Source: Nocardia vermiculata NBRC 100427
Lineage (GTDB): Bacteria > Actinomycetota > Actinomycetes > Mycobacteriales > Mycobacteriaceae
Assembly: GCF_001613265.1 (NCBI RefSeq)
Contig: NZ_BDCA01000006.1
Coordinates: 62,001 to 126,000 of the forward strand
Length of the DNA: 64,000 nt
Direction: 5' to 3'
The translations under genes and the position numbers were made by a program. Position 1 is the first letter of the stretch. Each line of letters opens with the position of its first letter. Of this stretch, positions 18,469 through 27,371 are shown one piece after another. The notes beneath the pieces were generated by a model, which saw nothing but the letters and a program-made list of their open reading frames with translations, did not search any database and was not told the origin of the DNA.

Positions 18469-20742
18469 ATGAACCACCACCTCGGCGCGACCGCACCCGA
18501 CCCCGGTGCCGATCGCGCCACCGCGACGCAGACCGCGTTGACGTCACTCGTCGCCCGATTCGCGCACCAGTGGCGAACCAGCGGCGAACCACCGGACCTG
18601 GCCGCACACCTGCCCACCGAACCCACGCTGCGCCGCACCGCCCTCATCGAACTCATCAAAATCGACCTCCACGAACGCTGGCAACGCGACACCGGCGCCC
18701 TCCGCCTCGCCGACTACCGCGACCGATACCCCGAACTCGGCACCGCACCACTGCCCCCCGACCTCGTCTTCGAAGAGATCAACGCCCGCAGCCGCCGCGA
18801 CAGCCAAGCCATCGACCTCGGCGAATACGAACAGGACTATCCCGCCCAAATGGCCCGCATCGCCGAAGGATCCGACGACCTACAAACCGCCGAACCCGGA
18901 CTGCGCACCACCATGCTCGCCGACCCCACCGCCCTCGACGCCCTCGACACCATCAACCCCGGCGCCACCGTCGACGACTTCGACCTGCTGCTCCCCCTCG
19001 GCCAAGGCGCCTTCGCCCGCGTCTTCCTCGCCAGACAACGCTCCATGGGCCGCCTCGTCGCCGTCAAAATCTCCCACGACCGCGGCAGCGAACCACAAAC
19101 CCTCGCCCAACTCGACCACGACCACATCGTCCGCGTCTTCGACCAACGCCAGATCACCGACCAACACCTCAAACTGATGTACATGCAGTACGTGCCCGGC
19201 GGCACCCTGCTCGGCGTCCTGCGCATGCTGCGCCGCACCACCCCCGCCCAGCGCAACGGCACACTACTGCTGGAAGCCATCGACGCCGCCACCACCACCG
19301 GCGGCGTCCTCGAACCGCAACTGTCCGCACCCACCCGCACCGAACTCGCCCGCCTCAGCTGGCCCGAAACCGTCGCCTGGCTCGGCAGCCGCCTCGCCGC
19401 CGCCCTCGACTACGCCAACCGCCGCGGCATCCTGCACCGCGACATCAAACCCGCCAACGTCCTGCTCACCGCCGACGGCCAACCCAAACTCGCCGACTTC
19501 AACATCAGCTTCAGCCGCCACCTCCCCGGTGCCAACCCCGTCGCCTACTTCGGCGGATCCCTGCCCTACATGGCGCCCGAACAACTCGCCGCCTGCCACC
19601 CCACCCTCGACACGACCGCCGCCGACCTGGACACCCGCGCAGACCTCTACGCCCTCGCCGTCGTGCTCTGGGAACTACTCACCGGCCGCGTCCCCTTCGA
19701 CGACGGCCACGACGCCGGCGAAACCGAACACTCGCTGCAAGCCATGATCGAGCGCCGCAGCGCGCCCATCGCCGAACGATTCGAAGCCGACCTCCCACCC
19801 GACACCCCCGCACTACTACGCCACGCACTGCTCACCTGTCTGTCCCCCGACCCCGACGACCGCTACCCCACCGGCGCCGAACTCGCCCAGCAACTCGACC
19901 TCAGCCAGGACCGCGCCGCCCGCGACCTCGTCGACCCACCCGCACACAGCCTGCGCGCCCGCCTGCGCATGCGCCCCATGCCCGTGGTCACCCTCTCCAG
20001 CCTCCTCGGGCACCTCCTCGCCGGGCTCTATCTCGCCTCACACAATCTGCGCCTCATCCGCGACGCCCTCGGGGGCGACGCCGCCCACCAGATGATCCGG
20101 CTCGGCATCATCGTCATCCTCATCGCCTACCCGGTCGCCATCGCGGTCCTCGTCTACTGGTGCCGATCGGTGTTCGTCGTCCCCAACGGATTACGACAAG
20201 GTAGACAATTCGACGCCCGCACCCTGGCGAGAGCCCGCGCCGACACCCTCGCCTGCGGCGACCGCATCGCCATCGCCACCTTCGTCGGATGGCTCGCCGC
20301 CCTCGCCGTATTCCTCATCAAACTGCACACCCTCGGCAGCCTCTCCGCCGGAATCGTCACCAGCCTCATCGCCTGCAACCTCGTCGCCGCCTGCGTCGCC
20401 GTCGTCTACACCTACTTCCCCATCACCTACTTCGTATTGCGCTGGTACTACCCCGGATTGGTCGCCGCCGGCGCCACCACACCCGCCGACGCAGCCATGC
20501 TGCAACGCATGGTGCACCGCAGCCGCATCTACCTCGGAGTCGCGGCCTGCGTACCACTCGTCGGCGTTCCGGCCGGACTCGTCTTCCTCACACCCGAACA
20601 ACAGCAGACCGTGATCGGCCCCATCGTCGGACTCTGCGTCGGAGGGCTTTTCGCATTCCTCATCACCCTGCGCACCTTCTACGCACTCGAATCCGACCTC
20701 GGCGCTCTCGACCGCGTCCTCGACCCCCACCGCTACTCCTGA
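18469..20742 (+). CDS. Membrane Ser/Thr protein kinase, planctomycete-type
   Basis: A 757-residue protein. The N-terminal module (about 1-130) has LIELIKIDLHERWQ and LADYRDRYPELG, a segment I know mainly from Planctomycetes kinases. The kinase domain (about 165-480) has the loop GQGAFARVFLA, Lys200 in VAVKIS, EPQTLAQLDHDHIV, catalytic LHRDIKPANVLL (Asp325), ADFNIS (Asp343; the DFG glycine is Asn345), and GGSLPYMAPEQL. Catalytic Lys and both Asp are present, so activity is expected. The C-terminal 250 residues contain about six membrane segments and no extracellular PASTA repeats. It probably senses through its membrane domain. Partners are unknown; the next gene, on the same strand, is a membrane protein. 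Confidence 0.9.
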   Translation: MNHHLGATAPDPGADRATATQTALTSLVARFAHQWRTSGEPPDLAAHLPTEPTLRRTALIELIKIDLHERWQRDTGALRLADYRDRYPELGTAPLPPDLVFEEINARSRRDSQAIDLGEYEQDYPAQMARIAEGSDDLQTAEPGLRTTMLADPTALDALDTINPGATVDDFDLLLPLGQGAFARVFLARQRSMGRLVAVKISHDRGSEPQTLAQLDHDHIVRVFDQRQITDQHLKLMYMQYVPGGTLLGVLRMLRRTTPAQRNGTLLLEAIDAATTTGGVLEPQLSAPTRTELARLSWPETVAWLGSRLAAALDYANRRGILHRDIKPANVLLTADGQPKLADFNISFSRHLPGANPVAYFGGSLPYMAPEQLAACHPTLDTTAADLDTRADLYALAVVLWELLTGRVPFDDGHDAGETEHSLQAMIERRSAPIAERFEADLPPDTPALLRHALLTCLSPDPDDRYPTGAELAQQLDLSQDRAARDLVDPPAHSLRARLRMRPMPVVTLSSLLGHLLAGLYLASHNLRLIRDALGGDAAHQMIRLGIIVILIAYPVAIAVLVYWCRSVFVVPNGLRQGRQFDARTLARARADTLACGDRIAIATFVGWLAALAVFLIKLHTLGSLSAGIVTSLIACNLVAACVAVVYTYFPITYFVLRWYYPGLVAAGATTPADAAMLQRMVHRSRIYLGVAACVPLVGVPAGLVFLTPEQQQTVIGPIVGLCVGGLFAFLITLRTFYALESDLGALDRVLDPHRYS

Positions 20743-20785
20743 CCGGAATACGGTCGAACGACCAAGATCGTCTAGTCTCGAGGCG

Positions 20786-21496
20786 GTGCTAGGACATTCA
20801 CATGCGACCAGCGGTGCACTGGCGTGGGCGGGAGCCGCTGCCGCGCTACCACTTTCGATTCTGACCTTCCCCGCCGCCCAGATCGGCCACATCGGCACCA
20901 TCGACCTGCTCATGGGCACCTTCCTCACCGCCGGCGCCGCACTACTGCCCGACGCCGACCACCCCAGCGGCACCATCTCGCATGCGCTCGGTCCCATCAC
21001 CCACACCGCCTGCAAGATCATCTCCAAGGTCTCCGGCGGACACCGCCACGCCACCCACTCCCTGGCCTTCGTCGCCGCCATCTCCATCGGCACCTGGGCC
21101 GGCGAACACTGGATCGGCCGCTGGTTCACCCTCGCCCTGGTCTTCTTCCTGCTCTCCCTCGCCGTACGCGCACTCAACCTGTGCCCACCCGGCCACGGAT
21201 TCCGCTCCTATGCCACCATCGCCGTCCTCGCGGTAGCCGGCACCTTCGCCATGGACCAGTGGATCTCCGACAAACCCGCCTGGCTGCCGTTCGCCGTCGG
21301 ACTCGGCTCCCTAGCCCACCTCCTCGGCGACTGCCTCACCGATCGCGGCTGCCGACTGTTCTGGCCACTCGACATCCGCACCCGCGTCCCCATCATCGAA
21401 CGCACCGGCAACAAGGTCGAAACCTGGATCATCTCACCGCTGTTCGTTATCGGCACCCTCGCCGCCCTCTGGTACGTCATCACCCACCAGCCCTGA
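20786..21496 (+). CDS. DUF457/YdjM-type membrane metal-dependent hydrolase
   Basis: A 236-residue membrane protein. It starts with LGHSHATSGALAWA, contains LLPDADHPSGTISHALG and GGHRHATHS, and later LAHLLGDCLTDRG. This spaced His/Asp pattern within hydrophobic segments defines the YdjM/DUF457 family, annotated as membrane-bound metal-dependent hydrolase. The substrate is unknown. GTG 20786 sits close behind GAGG. It follows the kinase gene by 43 nt and may be cotranscribed. The 3' end faces the cyclophilin gene across a hairpin. Confidence 0.85.
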   Translation: MLGHSHATSGALAWAGAAAALPLSILTFPAAQIGHIGTIDLLMGTFLTAGAALLPDADHPSGTISHALGPITHTACKIISKVSGGHRHATHSLAFVAAISIGTWAGEHWIGRWFTLALVFFLLSLAVRALNLCPPGHGFRSYATIAVLAVAGTFAMDQWISDKPAWLPFAVGLGSLAHLLGDCLTDRGCRLFWPLDIRTRVPIIERTGNKVETWIISPLFVIGTLAALWYVITHQP

Positions 21497-21533
21497 CAGC
21501 GCGAGGACGTCGCGAACTCCCGGAAACAACGAG

Positions 21534-21599
21534 GCCCCGCTCCCGACCCTCTACCGAATCCGCGGGAGCGGAAGTGACGGAAAGGGTCCGGAGCGGGGC
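21534..21599. terminator. Hairpin between convergent genes
   Basis: Arms 21534-21550 and 21583-21599 pair over 17 positions with one C/C mismatch. The loop itself holds a small GC-rich fold. It lies between the DUF457 gene and the convergent cyclophilin gene and can serve both. Confidence 0.75.
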
Positions 21600-21616
21600 G
21601 GCTGCCGCGTGAACCG

Positions 21617-22108
21617 TCAGACCAGCGTGGCCGACACGATCGTGATCGGCTCCACCGGAACATCCTGGTGACCGGCCTTGGAACCCGTCTGGACGCCTTC
21701 GATCGCGTCGACGACCGCGCTACCGTCGGCGACCTTGCCGAAGACCGCGTAACCCCAGCCGTCCTGGCCCGGGTAGTTCAGGAAGTTGTTGTCGGAGGTG
21801 TTGACGAAGAACTGAGCACTGGCGGAATGCGGGTCCGCGGTGCGGGCCATCGCGACGGTGTACTTGTCGTTGCGCAGGCCGTTCTTGGCCTCGTTCTGCA
21901 CCCGATTGGGCGCCGGCTTCTGCTGCATATCAGCGGTCATACCGCCGCCCTGCACCATGAAGCCCGGAATCACGCGATGAAAGATCGTGCCGTCGTAATG
22001 ACCGGACTTCACATAGTCGACGAAGTTCGCCACGGTCTGCGGCGCCTTCGCCTCGTCCAGTTCGAGGGTGATGTCCCCGGCTGATGTGTTGAGCAACACT
22101 GTGGTCAT
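21617..22108 (-). CDS. Cyclophilin-type peptidyl-prolyl cis-trans isomerase
   Basis: A 163-residue, single-domain cytosolic cyclophilin without signal peptide. Active-site and core motifs are intact: FHRVIPGFMVQGG (catalytic Arg near 47), SASAQFFVNTSDNNFL, and GWGYAVFGKVADG. It is similar in size and sequence to E. coli PpiB. ATG 22108 (MTTVLLNTSAG) gives the usual N terminus; a longer in-frame extension lacks family sequence. It catalyses proline isomerization during folding. It is probably monocistronic, with a hairpin after its stop. Confidence 0.95.
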   Translation of the reverse strand: MTTVLLNTSAGDITLELDEAKAPQTVANFVDYVKSGHYDGTIFHRVIPGFMVQGGGMTADMQQKPAPNRVQNEAKNGLRNDKYTVAMARTADPHSASAQFFVNTSDNNFLNYPGQDGWGYAVFGKVADGSAVVDAIEGVQTGSKAGHQDVPVEPITIVSATLV

Positions 22109-22631
22109 CCGGACATCGTATGGCAGCTGCATGCACGCAGCCGACACCCCTCACCGTTGACCCTGCCCGTGCGGTCTGGGCTGTTGTTTTGGAGGTGGGT
22201 CGGGTGTTCGGTGCGCGGCGCCGGGAGGTGGCGCTACATAGTTAGATATGCATATCTATATTTCCTTCTGATAGATAGGTGCCGGTGCTCACCGCGTGTC
22301 CGATTCAGCACGCCCCCAGCGACACTCGACCCTTACTCCGGCTTCGCGCCACGACGGCAGGGTCATCCGCTCCGGACAACAGCCGAACTACAGCCGGCGT
22401 GCTCACCCGCCGCTGATCGCCTCCCGAACGGACTCCCCTCCCCCACAATTTTACCAACCCTGCACGTACATCGGCGCAGCGTCGGTGATCAGTGCCGTCT
22501 CCTTCCCTCTGTCACGGTCGCGATCCATGCGAAACGGCAACGCGCGGCGACTCATAGTCAGATGCGCATATCGCAGTAACAATATTGGTATGGCAGCCGC
22601 GCAGGAGAAGTTGGTGGCGATCAGGCCACGA
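22109..22631. other. Gene-free stretch with AT-rich palindromes
   Basis: These 523 nt lie between the cyclophilin start and the TetR stop. I see no convincing gene or RNA. There are AT-rich blocks unlike the neighbours (around 22231-22275 and 22440-22590), and two related palindrome-like elements (22243-22258, and around 22559-22571). It may be the remains of a lost gene or an uncharacterised RNA. Confidence 0.45.
22243..22258. promoter_or_regulatory. Perfect 16-bp palindrome
   Basis: TAGATATGCATATCTA is a perfect palindrome in an otherwise GC-rich region, about 135 nt upstream of the cyclophilin start. A looser relative (AGATGCGCATATCG) lies near 22560. It is likely a protein-binding site, but no cognate regulator is identified. 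Confidence 0.4.
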
Positions 22632-23261
22632 CTAGGAGCCGTACACCGTCTGCCAGATGGCATGTCCCAGTGCGCGCGCGAGTTGTTCGTCACCGACCGG
22701 ATTTCCGGCGGCGAAGGTGAAATCGATAGTTCGCTCCACCATGCAGGTCAACGCGATCGCCGTGGCTTCCGTTTCGACATCGCCGCGGATGCGCCCCGCA
22801 GCGCGTTCACGTTCGAGACGATCGTGCACCACCTCGGTGAAACGCCGTACCCGGCCGCGCCAATACTCCCCCACTTCCGGGTCGTAGCCCGCCACCTCGG
22901 TGAGGGCACGTAGTACGCGATGGTGCGCACGGGTGCCGGCGATCATCAAGCGCATGGCGCCGACCACGCCGGTCTCGCCGTCGAGATGATCGGCGGCCCA
23001 CCACAGCTCGGCCGTACGGAACTGGTCGTCGGTGGCCAGCTGGGCCATCCGGATCAGCAGCCGGCTCTTGTCCGGAAAGTAGCGATAGAAGGTCGAGCGC
23101 GCGATCTGCGCCTCGGCGGCGATCCGCGCCACGGGCAACTCGGTATAAGTGGTTCCGGCGTCGAGTAGCCGATCTACGGCGTCCAGCACCCGCCGCTCCA
23201 CGGCCTCGCGGCGTTCGTCGCGCTGCCCGGCACGAGGGGGCCGACGGGTCAGCGAGGCCAC
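22632..23261 (-). CDS. TetR-family regulator
   Basis: A 209-residue protein. The N-terminal helix-turn-helix is clear: LPVARIAAEAQIARSTFYRYFPDKSRLL (near 42-70; cited piecewise: IAAEAQIARSTFYRYFPDK). The ligand-binding half is variable, with MVERTIDFTFAAG near the C terminus. GTG 23261 is the start. It is divergent from a FAD-dependent oxidoreductase gene, with 129 nt between the starts, and most likely represses it. The ligand is unknown. Confidence 0.9.
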   Translation of the reverse strand: MASLTRRPPRAGQRDERREAVERRVLDAVDRLLDAGTTYTELPVARIAAEAQIARSTFYRYFPDKSRLLIRMAQLATDDQFRTAELWWAADHLDGETGVVGAMRLMIAGTRAHHRVLRALTEVAGYDPEVGEYWRGRVRRFTEVVHDRLERERAAGRIRGDVETEATAIALTCMVERTIDFTFAAGNPVGDEQLARALGHAIWQTVYGS

Positions 23262-23346
23262 GGCGACAATTCTTCGATGACGGCCATGGAACCATTGTGC
23301 CGCACCGCATCCGGCGGCAATTTTCGCCGACCCACCGGGCAGAGTA

Positions 23347-23376
23347 TTGACAATGTGACAGATCCCACTTCATTCT
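23347..23376 (+). promoter_or_regulatory. Candidate promoter of the FAD oxidoreductase gene
   Basis: A TTGACA hexamer (23347-23352) is followed after 18 nt by CATTCT (23371-23376), 14 nt before the GTG start. The -35 match is perfect and the -10 weak. It sits in the TetR/oxidoreductase divergent gap. Confidence 0.4.
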
Positions 23377-23390
23377 CTCAATAGGACACA

Positions 23391-24881
23391 GTGTCCGAAC
23401 ACCGTGACCGGAAGGCGGCACCGATGCCTACCGAGGACCACACCCCCACCGCAGCAGATCCGAATCCCACGCGGCCCTATCCCGATACCTCGTTGCCCAA
23501 GACCGGAACACGTAGGGCCCCTGACGGATTCGTCGATGTTGTCATCGTCGGAGCTCGATGTGCGGGATCGGCGGCAGCGATAGCGTTCGCTCGCGCCGGA
23601 CGCACCGTCGCGGTCGTCGACTCGGCATGCTTCCCGTCCGACACGCTCTCCACCCATCTACTGTGGCCCGCCGGGATCGCCGAGGTAGTGGCGCTCGGGG
23701 CCGAACAGCGCGTGTTGGCGCTCGGCGCCCCCAGGCTGCGGACCGCATTCGCGGCCGGGGCCGGCCAGGTGGTCCGCGCACCGTTCACGCCGATACGCGG
23801 CGTCGACTACGCGATGTGCGTGCGCCGCACCGGATTCGACGCAGCGCTGGTAGCCACTGCCCGCGCGGCGGGTGCGACGGTGTACGAGTCGACGAGGGTG
23901 ATCGACCTGCTTCACGACGGGAACCGCGTCGTCGGGGTCAGGGCGGTCGATCGCTCCGGAGTCACCTCGGAGATTCGGGCACGACTGGTGGTCGGCGCCG
24001 ACGGCCGGCGTTCGACCGTCGCCCGGCTGGCGGGAGCTGCGACACCGTATCGGAGCAAACCCAGTGGCCGCGACTGCTATTTCGCCTATTGGCGCGACGC
24101 CCGGCCGGAGTGGCGGTCGACGGCCGCACAATGGCGCACCGGCGAGCTACTGGGCACCGCCTTTCCCAGCGAGAACGGTGCGGTGCTGTCGCTGATCCAA
24201 CCGCCGGTGCAGCCCGGCGGTGCCCACACCCGGCATGCCGCGCAGCGGTATCTGGAGATGATCGCCGCGATGCCGGAGCTGGCGGCCCGGCTGGAGGGCT
24301 CCGATCTGCTCGGGCGGGTCCGCTCGGCCACCGATATCACCTCCTACTTCCGGCACTCCAGCGGCCCGGGGTGGGTCCTACCGGGTGATTCCGGGCATTT
24401 CAAGGATCCGGTCACCGCGCAGGGCATGCGAGACGCGATGCGCTACGGGCGGCTGCTGGGCGAGTACGCCGCTCCCGTGCTCGACGATGCCCGGGCACTC
24501 GATCGTGCGTTGGCGCGGTGGGAGCGCCGCCGGGAACGCGAATGCCTGCCGATGTACCAGTGGACCAACCGCCTCGCGCGCGGAACCGAGATGTCCCCGC
24601 TGGAGGTGCAGTTGTATCGCTCGGGCGCGGCCGACCCACGGCTGGCCGGGCTCGCTCTCGACGTGATGACACGTGCACGTACACCCGACGAATTGCTCAC
24701 CCCCGCCCGAGCGGCGAAGTTCGCGGTGCAGGCATTGCGTCATGCTCCCGCTGCCGCGGTGGCCGGCAATGTGCTGCAGGAGGTCCGCGACACCACCGAG
24801 GAGTGGCGTGAGCGGCAGGTCGCACGCTGGGGCGCGGTGTGGCACGAATCGGCGTTACCACGGCGGGTGTCGACGAGGTGA
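23391..24881 (+). CDS. FAD-dependent monooxygenase/reductase (geranylgeranyl-reductase-like)
   Basis: A 496-residue flavoprotein. A disordered N terminus of about 45 residues precedes the dinucleotide-binding fold VVIVGARCAGSAAAIAFARAG, then DTLSTHLLWPAGI, a segment typical of the geranylgeranyl-reductase/PHBH-like group. RLVVGADGRRSTVARLAG is the second FAD motif and GWVLPGDSGHFKDPVTAQG the third, with the Asp that contacts the ribityl chain. GTG 23391 has AGGA just upstream; ATG 23424 is an alternative. The substrate is unknown. The divergent TetR gene probably controls it, and a second FAD enzyme follows on the same strand. Confidence 0.88.
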   Translation: MSEHRDRKAAPMPTEDHTPTAADPNPTRPYPDTSLPKTGTRRAPDGFVDVVIVGARCAGSAAAIAFARAGRTVAVVDSACFPSDTLSTHLLWPAGIAEVVALGAEQRVLALGAPRLRTAFAAGAGQVVRAPFTPIRGVDYAMCVRRTGFDAALVATARAAGATVYESTRVIDLLHDGNRVVGVRAVDRSGVTSEIRARLVVGADGRRSTVARLAGAATPYRSKPSGRDCYFAYWRDARPEWRSTAAQWRTGELLGTAFPSENGAVLSLIQPPVQPGGAHTRHAAQRYLEMIAAMPELAARLEGSDLLGRVRSATDITSYFRHSSGPGWVLPGDSGHFKDPVTAQGMRDAMRYGRLLGEYAAPVLDDARALDRALARWERRRERECLPMYQWTNRLARGTEMSPLEVQLYRSGAADPRLAGLALDVMTRARTPDELLTPARAAKFAVQALRHAPAAAVAGNVLQEVRDTTEEWRERQVARWGAVWHESALPRRVSTR

Positions 24882-24985
24882 CGTGCGGTTTCTCCCCGGA
24901 TGTCGTGAACGGTTCGCGGGCGGGGTGATCGGAAGCTCCGGGGCCGGCGCCGGGTCGGTCCCGCTCGCTGAATCGAGGAGTCGAC

Positions 24986-26752
24986 ATGACCGGTGGGAAC
25001 GATGCGGGTGGATTCGACCGACGGGAGCTGTTGCGCGGGGCCGCACTGACCGGTGCCGCGCTCGCGGTCGGCGGTTGGGCAGGCAGTGCGCAGGGCGCAG
25101 CACCACGTCGCGAGGTACGCCCCGGGCGGACCGTGGCGGTGTTCGGCGGTGGGGTGGCCGGATTGACCGCGGCCCATGAGCTGATCGAGCGGGGCTACGC
25201 GGTGACCGTCTACGAACCGTCGGCACTGGGCGGTAAGGCGCGCAGTATGCCGGTGCCCGGTACCGGCACCGGTGGTCGCGCGGACCTGCCGGGAGAGCAC
25301 GGATTTCGCTTCTTCCCGGGCTGCTATCAACATGTTCCGGACACGATGGCGCGGATTCCGTTCCCGGGTAATGCGAACGGCGTGGCCGGCAATCTGATCC
25401 GGGTGGAATCGACGGTCGCGGGCTTCGCCGACCTGCCGCCGGTGACGGTTCCGACCGAGATCGCCGGACTGTCCCAGCTGACTCCCGACCGGCTGCGCAA
25501 TTCTCTGGTGGCCGGGCTCGGTTTCGTGCCGCAATTGCCACCCCAGGAGCTGGCATTCTTCGGAAACCGGATGCTCATGTGGTTCACCAGTTGCACGGAG
25601 CGGCGTTTCGGCCAGTGGGAGTATCTCTCGTGGATGCAGGCGGTGCAGGCGGACGGGAAATCGCGCGCATACCGGGAGTATCTGGCGCGGGCACTGACCC
25701 GGATCACGGTGGCGGCGAAGGCGGAGACCAGTTCGGCGCGCACCATCGGAACGATCGGTGAGGCACTGGTTTTCGCGGGGGCGGGCATCGCCCCCGGATA
25801 TCGGGGCGGCGTGGACCGGATCCTGAACGGTCCTACCAGCGAGGTATGGATCGATCCGTGGGTGGCGCACCTGTCCGGCCTGGGGGTGCGGTTCGTGCAC
25901 GGTGCGGGTTTGACGGGGCTGCAGGTCTCCGGTGACCGGATCACCGGCGCCACCACCGGTGGTGGTGGCGTACACGCGGACTGGTATGTCTGCGCGATGC
26001 CGGCCGACCGGGCCGCATCGATCTTCGACGACGCGATCCTCACCGCCGATCCGGCACTGAGCGGGATCCGGCAACTGGTGATGGACTGGATGGTCGGTGT
26101 GCAGTTCTATCTGCGCCGGCCCACGGGTGTCCCGGAGGGCCACATCGCCGCGCTGGGGTCACCGTGGGCGATTACGGCATTGCGGCAGGCTCCCATGTGG
26201 CGCGGTGATTTCGCGGCCCGTTACGGCGACGGGACGGTGGTGGAGTGCCTGTCCGCCGACGTCTCGGATTGGGATACGCCGGGGATTCTGTTCGGCAAGC
26301 CGGCCAAGCGGTGTTCGAAGGACGAAGTGGTACAGGAGGTGTGGGCGCAGTTGAAGCGATGGCTCAATACCGGCACCGGATGGTTGCGCGACGAGGATCT
26401 CGATTCGTGGTTCGTCGACCCCGGTGTGCATTTCGAGAACGGCGGCAACCGCAACGACACTCCCCTGCTGGTGAACACCGTCGGTTCCTGGGATCACCGG
26501 CCCGAGGCGCGGACGGCGATCGGCAACATGTTCCTGTGCGGGGACCATGTCCGCACCGGGATCGATCTCGCGACGATGGAGGGCGCATGTGAGGCGGGCC
26601 GCAAGGCCGCCAACGCGGTGCTGGACGCCGCCGGCGACGGGGCGCCCCGCGTGCCGGTCTTCCCGATGTATGCGCCGCCGGAGCTCGAGCCGTTCAAACG
26701 TCTCGACGCCGATCGCTTTCGCGCCGGGTTACCGCACCTGATGGATATGTGA
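24986..26752 (+). CDS. Tat-exported FAD-dependent oxidoreductase (desaturase/amine-oxidase fold)
   Basis: A 588-residue protein. The N terminus has a twin-arginine signal: DRRELLRGAALTG followed by a hydrophobic stretch and SAQGA. The FAD-binding motif VAVFGGGVAGLTAAHELIERG (cited from VAVFGGGVAGLTAA) and EPSALGGKARS, then GEHGFRFFPGCY, place it with phytoene-desaturase/hydroxysqualene-dehydroxylase-like enzymes. The C-terminal FAD motif is NMFLCGDHVRTGIDLATMEG. ATG follows GAGGAG by 5 nt. The protein would act outside the membrane after folding with its cofactor, on an unknown, probably lipid, substrate. It lies 104 nt after another FAD enzyme. Confidence 0.88.
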   Translation: MTGGNDAGGFDRRELLRGAALTGAALAVGGWAGSAQGAAPRREVRPGRTVAVFGGGVAGLTAAHELIERGYAVTVYEPSALGGKARSMPVPGTGTGGRADLPGEHGFRFFPGCYQHVPDTMARIPFPGNANGVAGNLIRVESTVAGFADLPPVTVPTEIAGLSQLTPDRLRNSLVAGLGFVPQLPPQELAFFGNRMLMWFTSCTERRFGQWEYLSWMQAVQADGKSRAYREYLARALTRITVAAKAETSSARTIGTIGEALVFAGAGIAPGYRGGVDRILNGPTSEVWIDPWVAHLSGLGVRFVHGAGLTGLQVSGDRITGATTGGGGVHADWYVCAMPADRAASIFDDAILTADPALSGIRQLVMDWMVGVQFYLRRPTGVPEGHIAALGSPWAITALRQAPMWRGDFAARYGDGTVVECLSADVSDWDTPGILFGKPAKRCSKDEVVQEVWAQLKRWLNTGTGWLRDEDLDSWFVDPGVHFENGGNRNDTPLLVNTVGSWDHRPEARTAIGNMFLCGDHVRTGIDLATMEGACEAGRKAANAVLDAAGDGAPRVPVFPMYAPPELEPFKRLDADRFRAGLPHLMDM

Positions 26753-26837
26753 GCCGGTGCGAGCAGCGGTCGCCGGATGCCGGTGACGCGGCACGGGGTT
26801 GCTGCCGGGCCCGTGGCGCGGGGCTAGGGTGGAGTGC

Positions 26838-27347
26838 GTGTCATTGGTGCAGGCTGGACTGGACCGGCTGCCCGATCGCTGGAGCACACTGCTGCTCGCA
26901 CATCGGGAGCTGATGAAATTCGCCGTGGTGGGCGCGATCACCTGGGTCGTGGACACGGGCGTGGTGTACGCGCTGAAGTTGACGGTGCTGCAGGACAAGC
27001 CGTTGACCGCACGGATCTTCGGCGTGTTGATCGCGACGATCGTGTCCTATGTGCTGAACCGGGAGTGGTCGTTCAACACGCGTGGGGGCAGGCAACGCCA
27101 TCACGAGGCGGCACTGTTCTTCGGGGTCAGTGCGCTCGCGGTGGGTGTGACCGTGATTCCGCAAGCAGTCGCGCTGTACATCTTCGACATCCGGGTGCCA
27201 CATGTCAGCCCGTTCGCGCAGGCGTTCTCGAACTTCGTGACCGGTCAGATCCTGGGAGTACTGCTGGCCATGGCGTTCCGGTTCTGGGCGTTGCGGCGCT
27301 TCGTGTTCCCCGAGGATCTGCGTGCGGCCGAGCTCGAGACGCTGTGA
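26838..27347 (+). CDS. GtrA-family membrane protein
   Basis: A 169-residue protein with four membrane segments. ELMKFAVVGAITWVVDTGVVY is the usual first GtrA helix (with KFxxVGxxxxxxD), and NREWSFNTRGG and FRFWALRRFVFPE are the conserved cytoplasmic motifs. GTG 26838 is preceded by GGAG. GtrA proteins are thought to move polyprenyl-linked sugars across the membrane for wall polysaccharide synthesis, for example in arabinogalactan assembly in mycobacteria. No glycosyltransferase is directly adjacent; a GT9 gene lies 1 kb downstream. Confidence 0.9.
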   Translation: MSLVQAGLDRLPDRWSTLLLAHRELMKFAVVGAITWVVDTGVVYALKLTVLQDKPLTARIFGVLIATIVSYVLNREWSFNTRGGRQRHHEAALFFGVSALAVGVTVIPQAVALYIFDIRVPHVSPFAQAFSNFVTGQILGVLLAMAFRFWALRRFVFPEDLRAAELETL

Positions 27348-27371
27348 TCTCGAGCCCGGCCGGTGGCGGAC

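Noticed and set aside
16794..20204. An 1,136-codon plus-strand frame covering the PIN, SCO6745 and kinase region
   Set aside because: It is Arg/Pro/His-rich and runs through several genes on both strands; it is the +1 shadow of the kinase and antisense of others.
22155..22330. tRNA-like fold near 22,200-22,310
   Set aside because: No T-loop consensus or acceptor pairing could be assembled.
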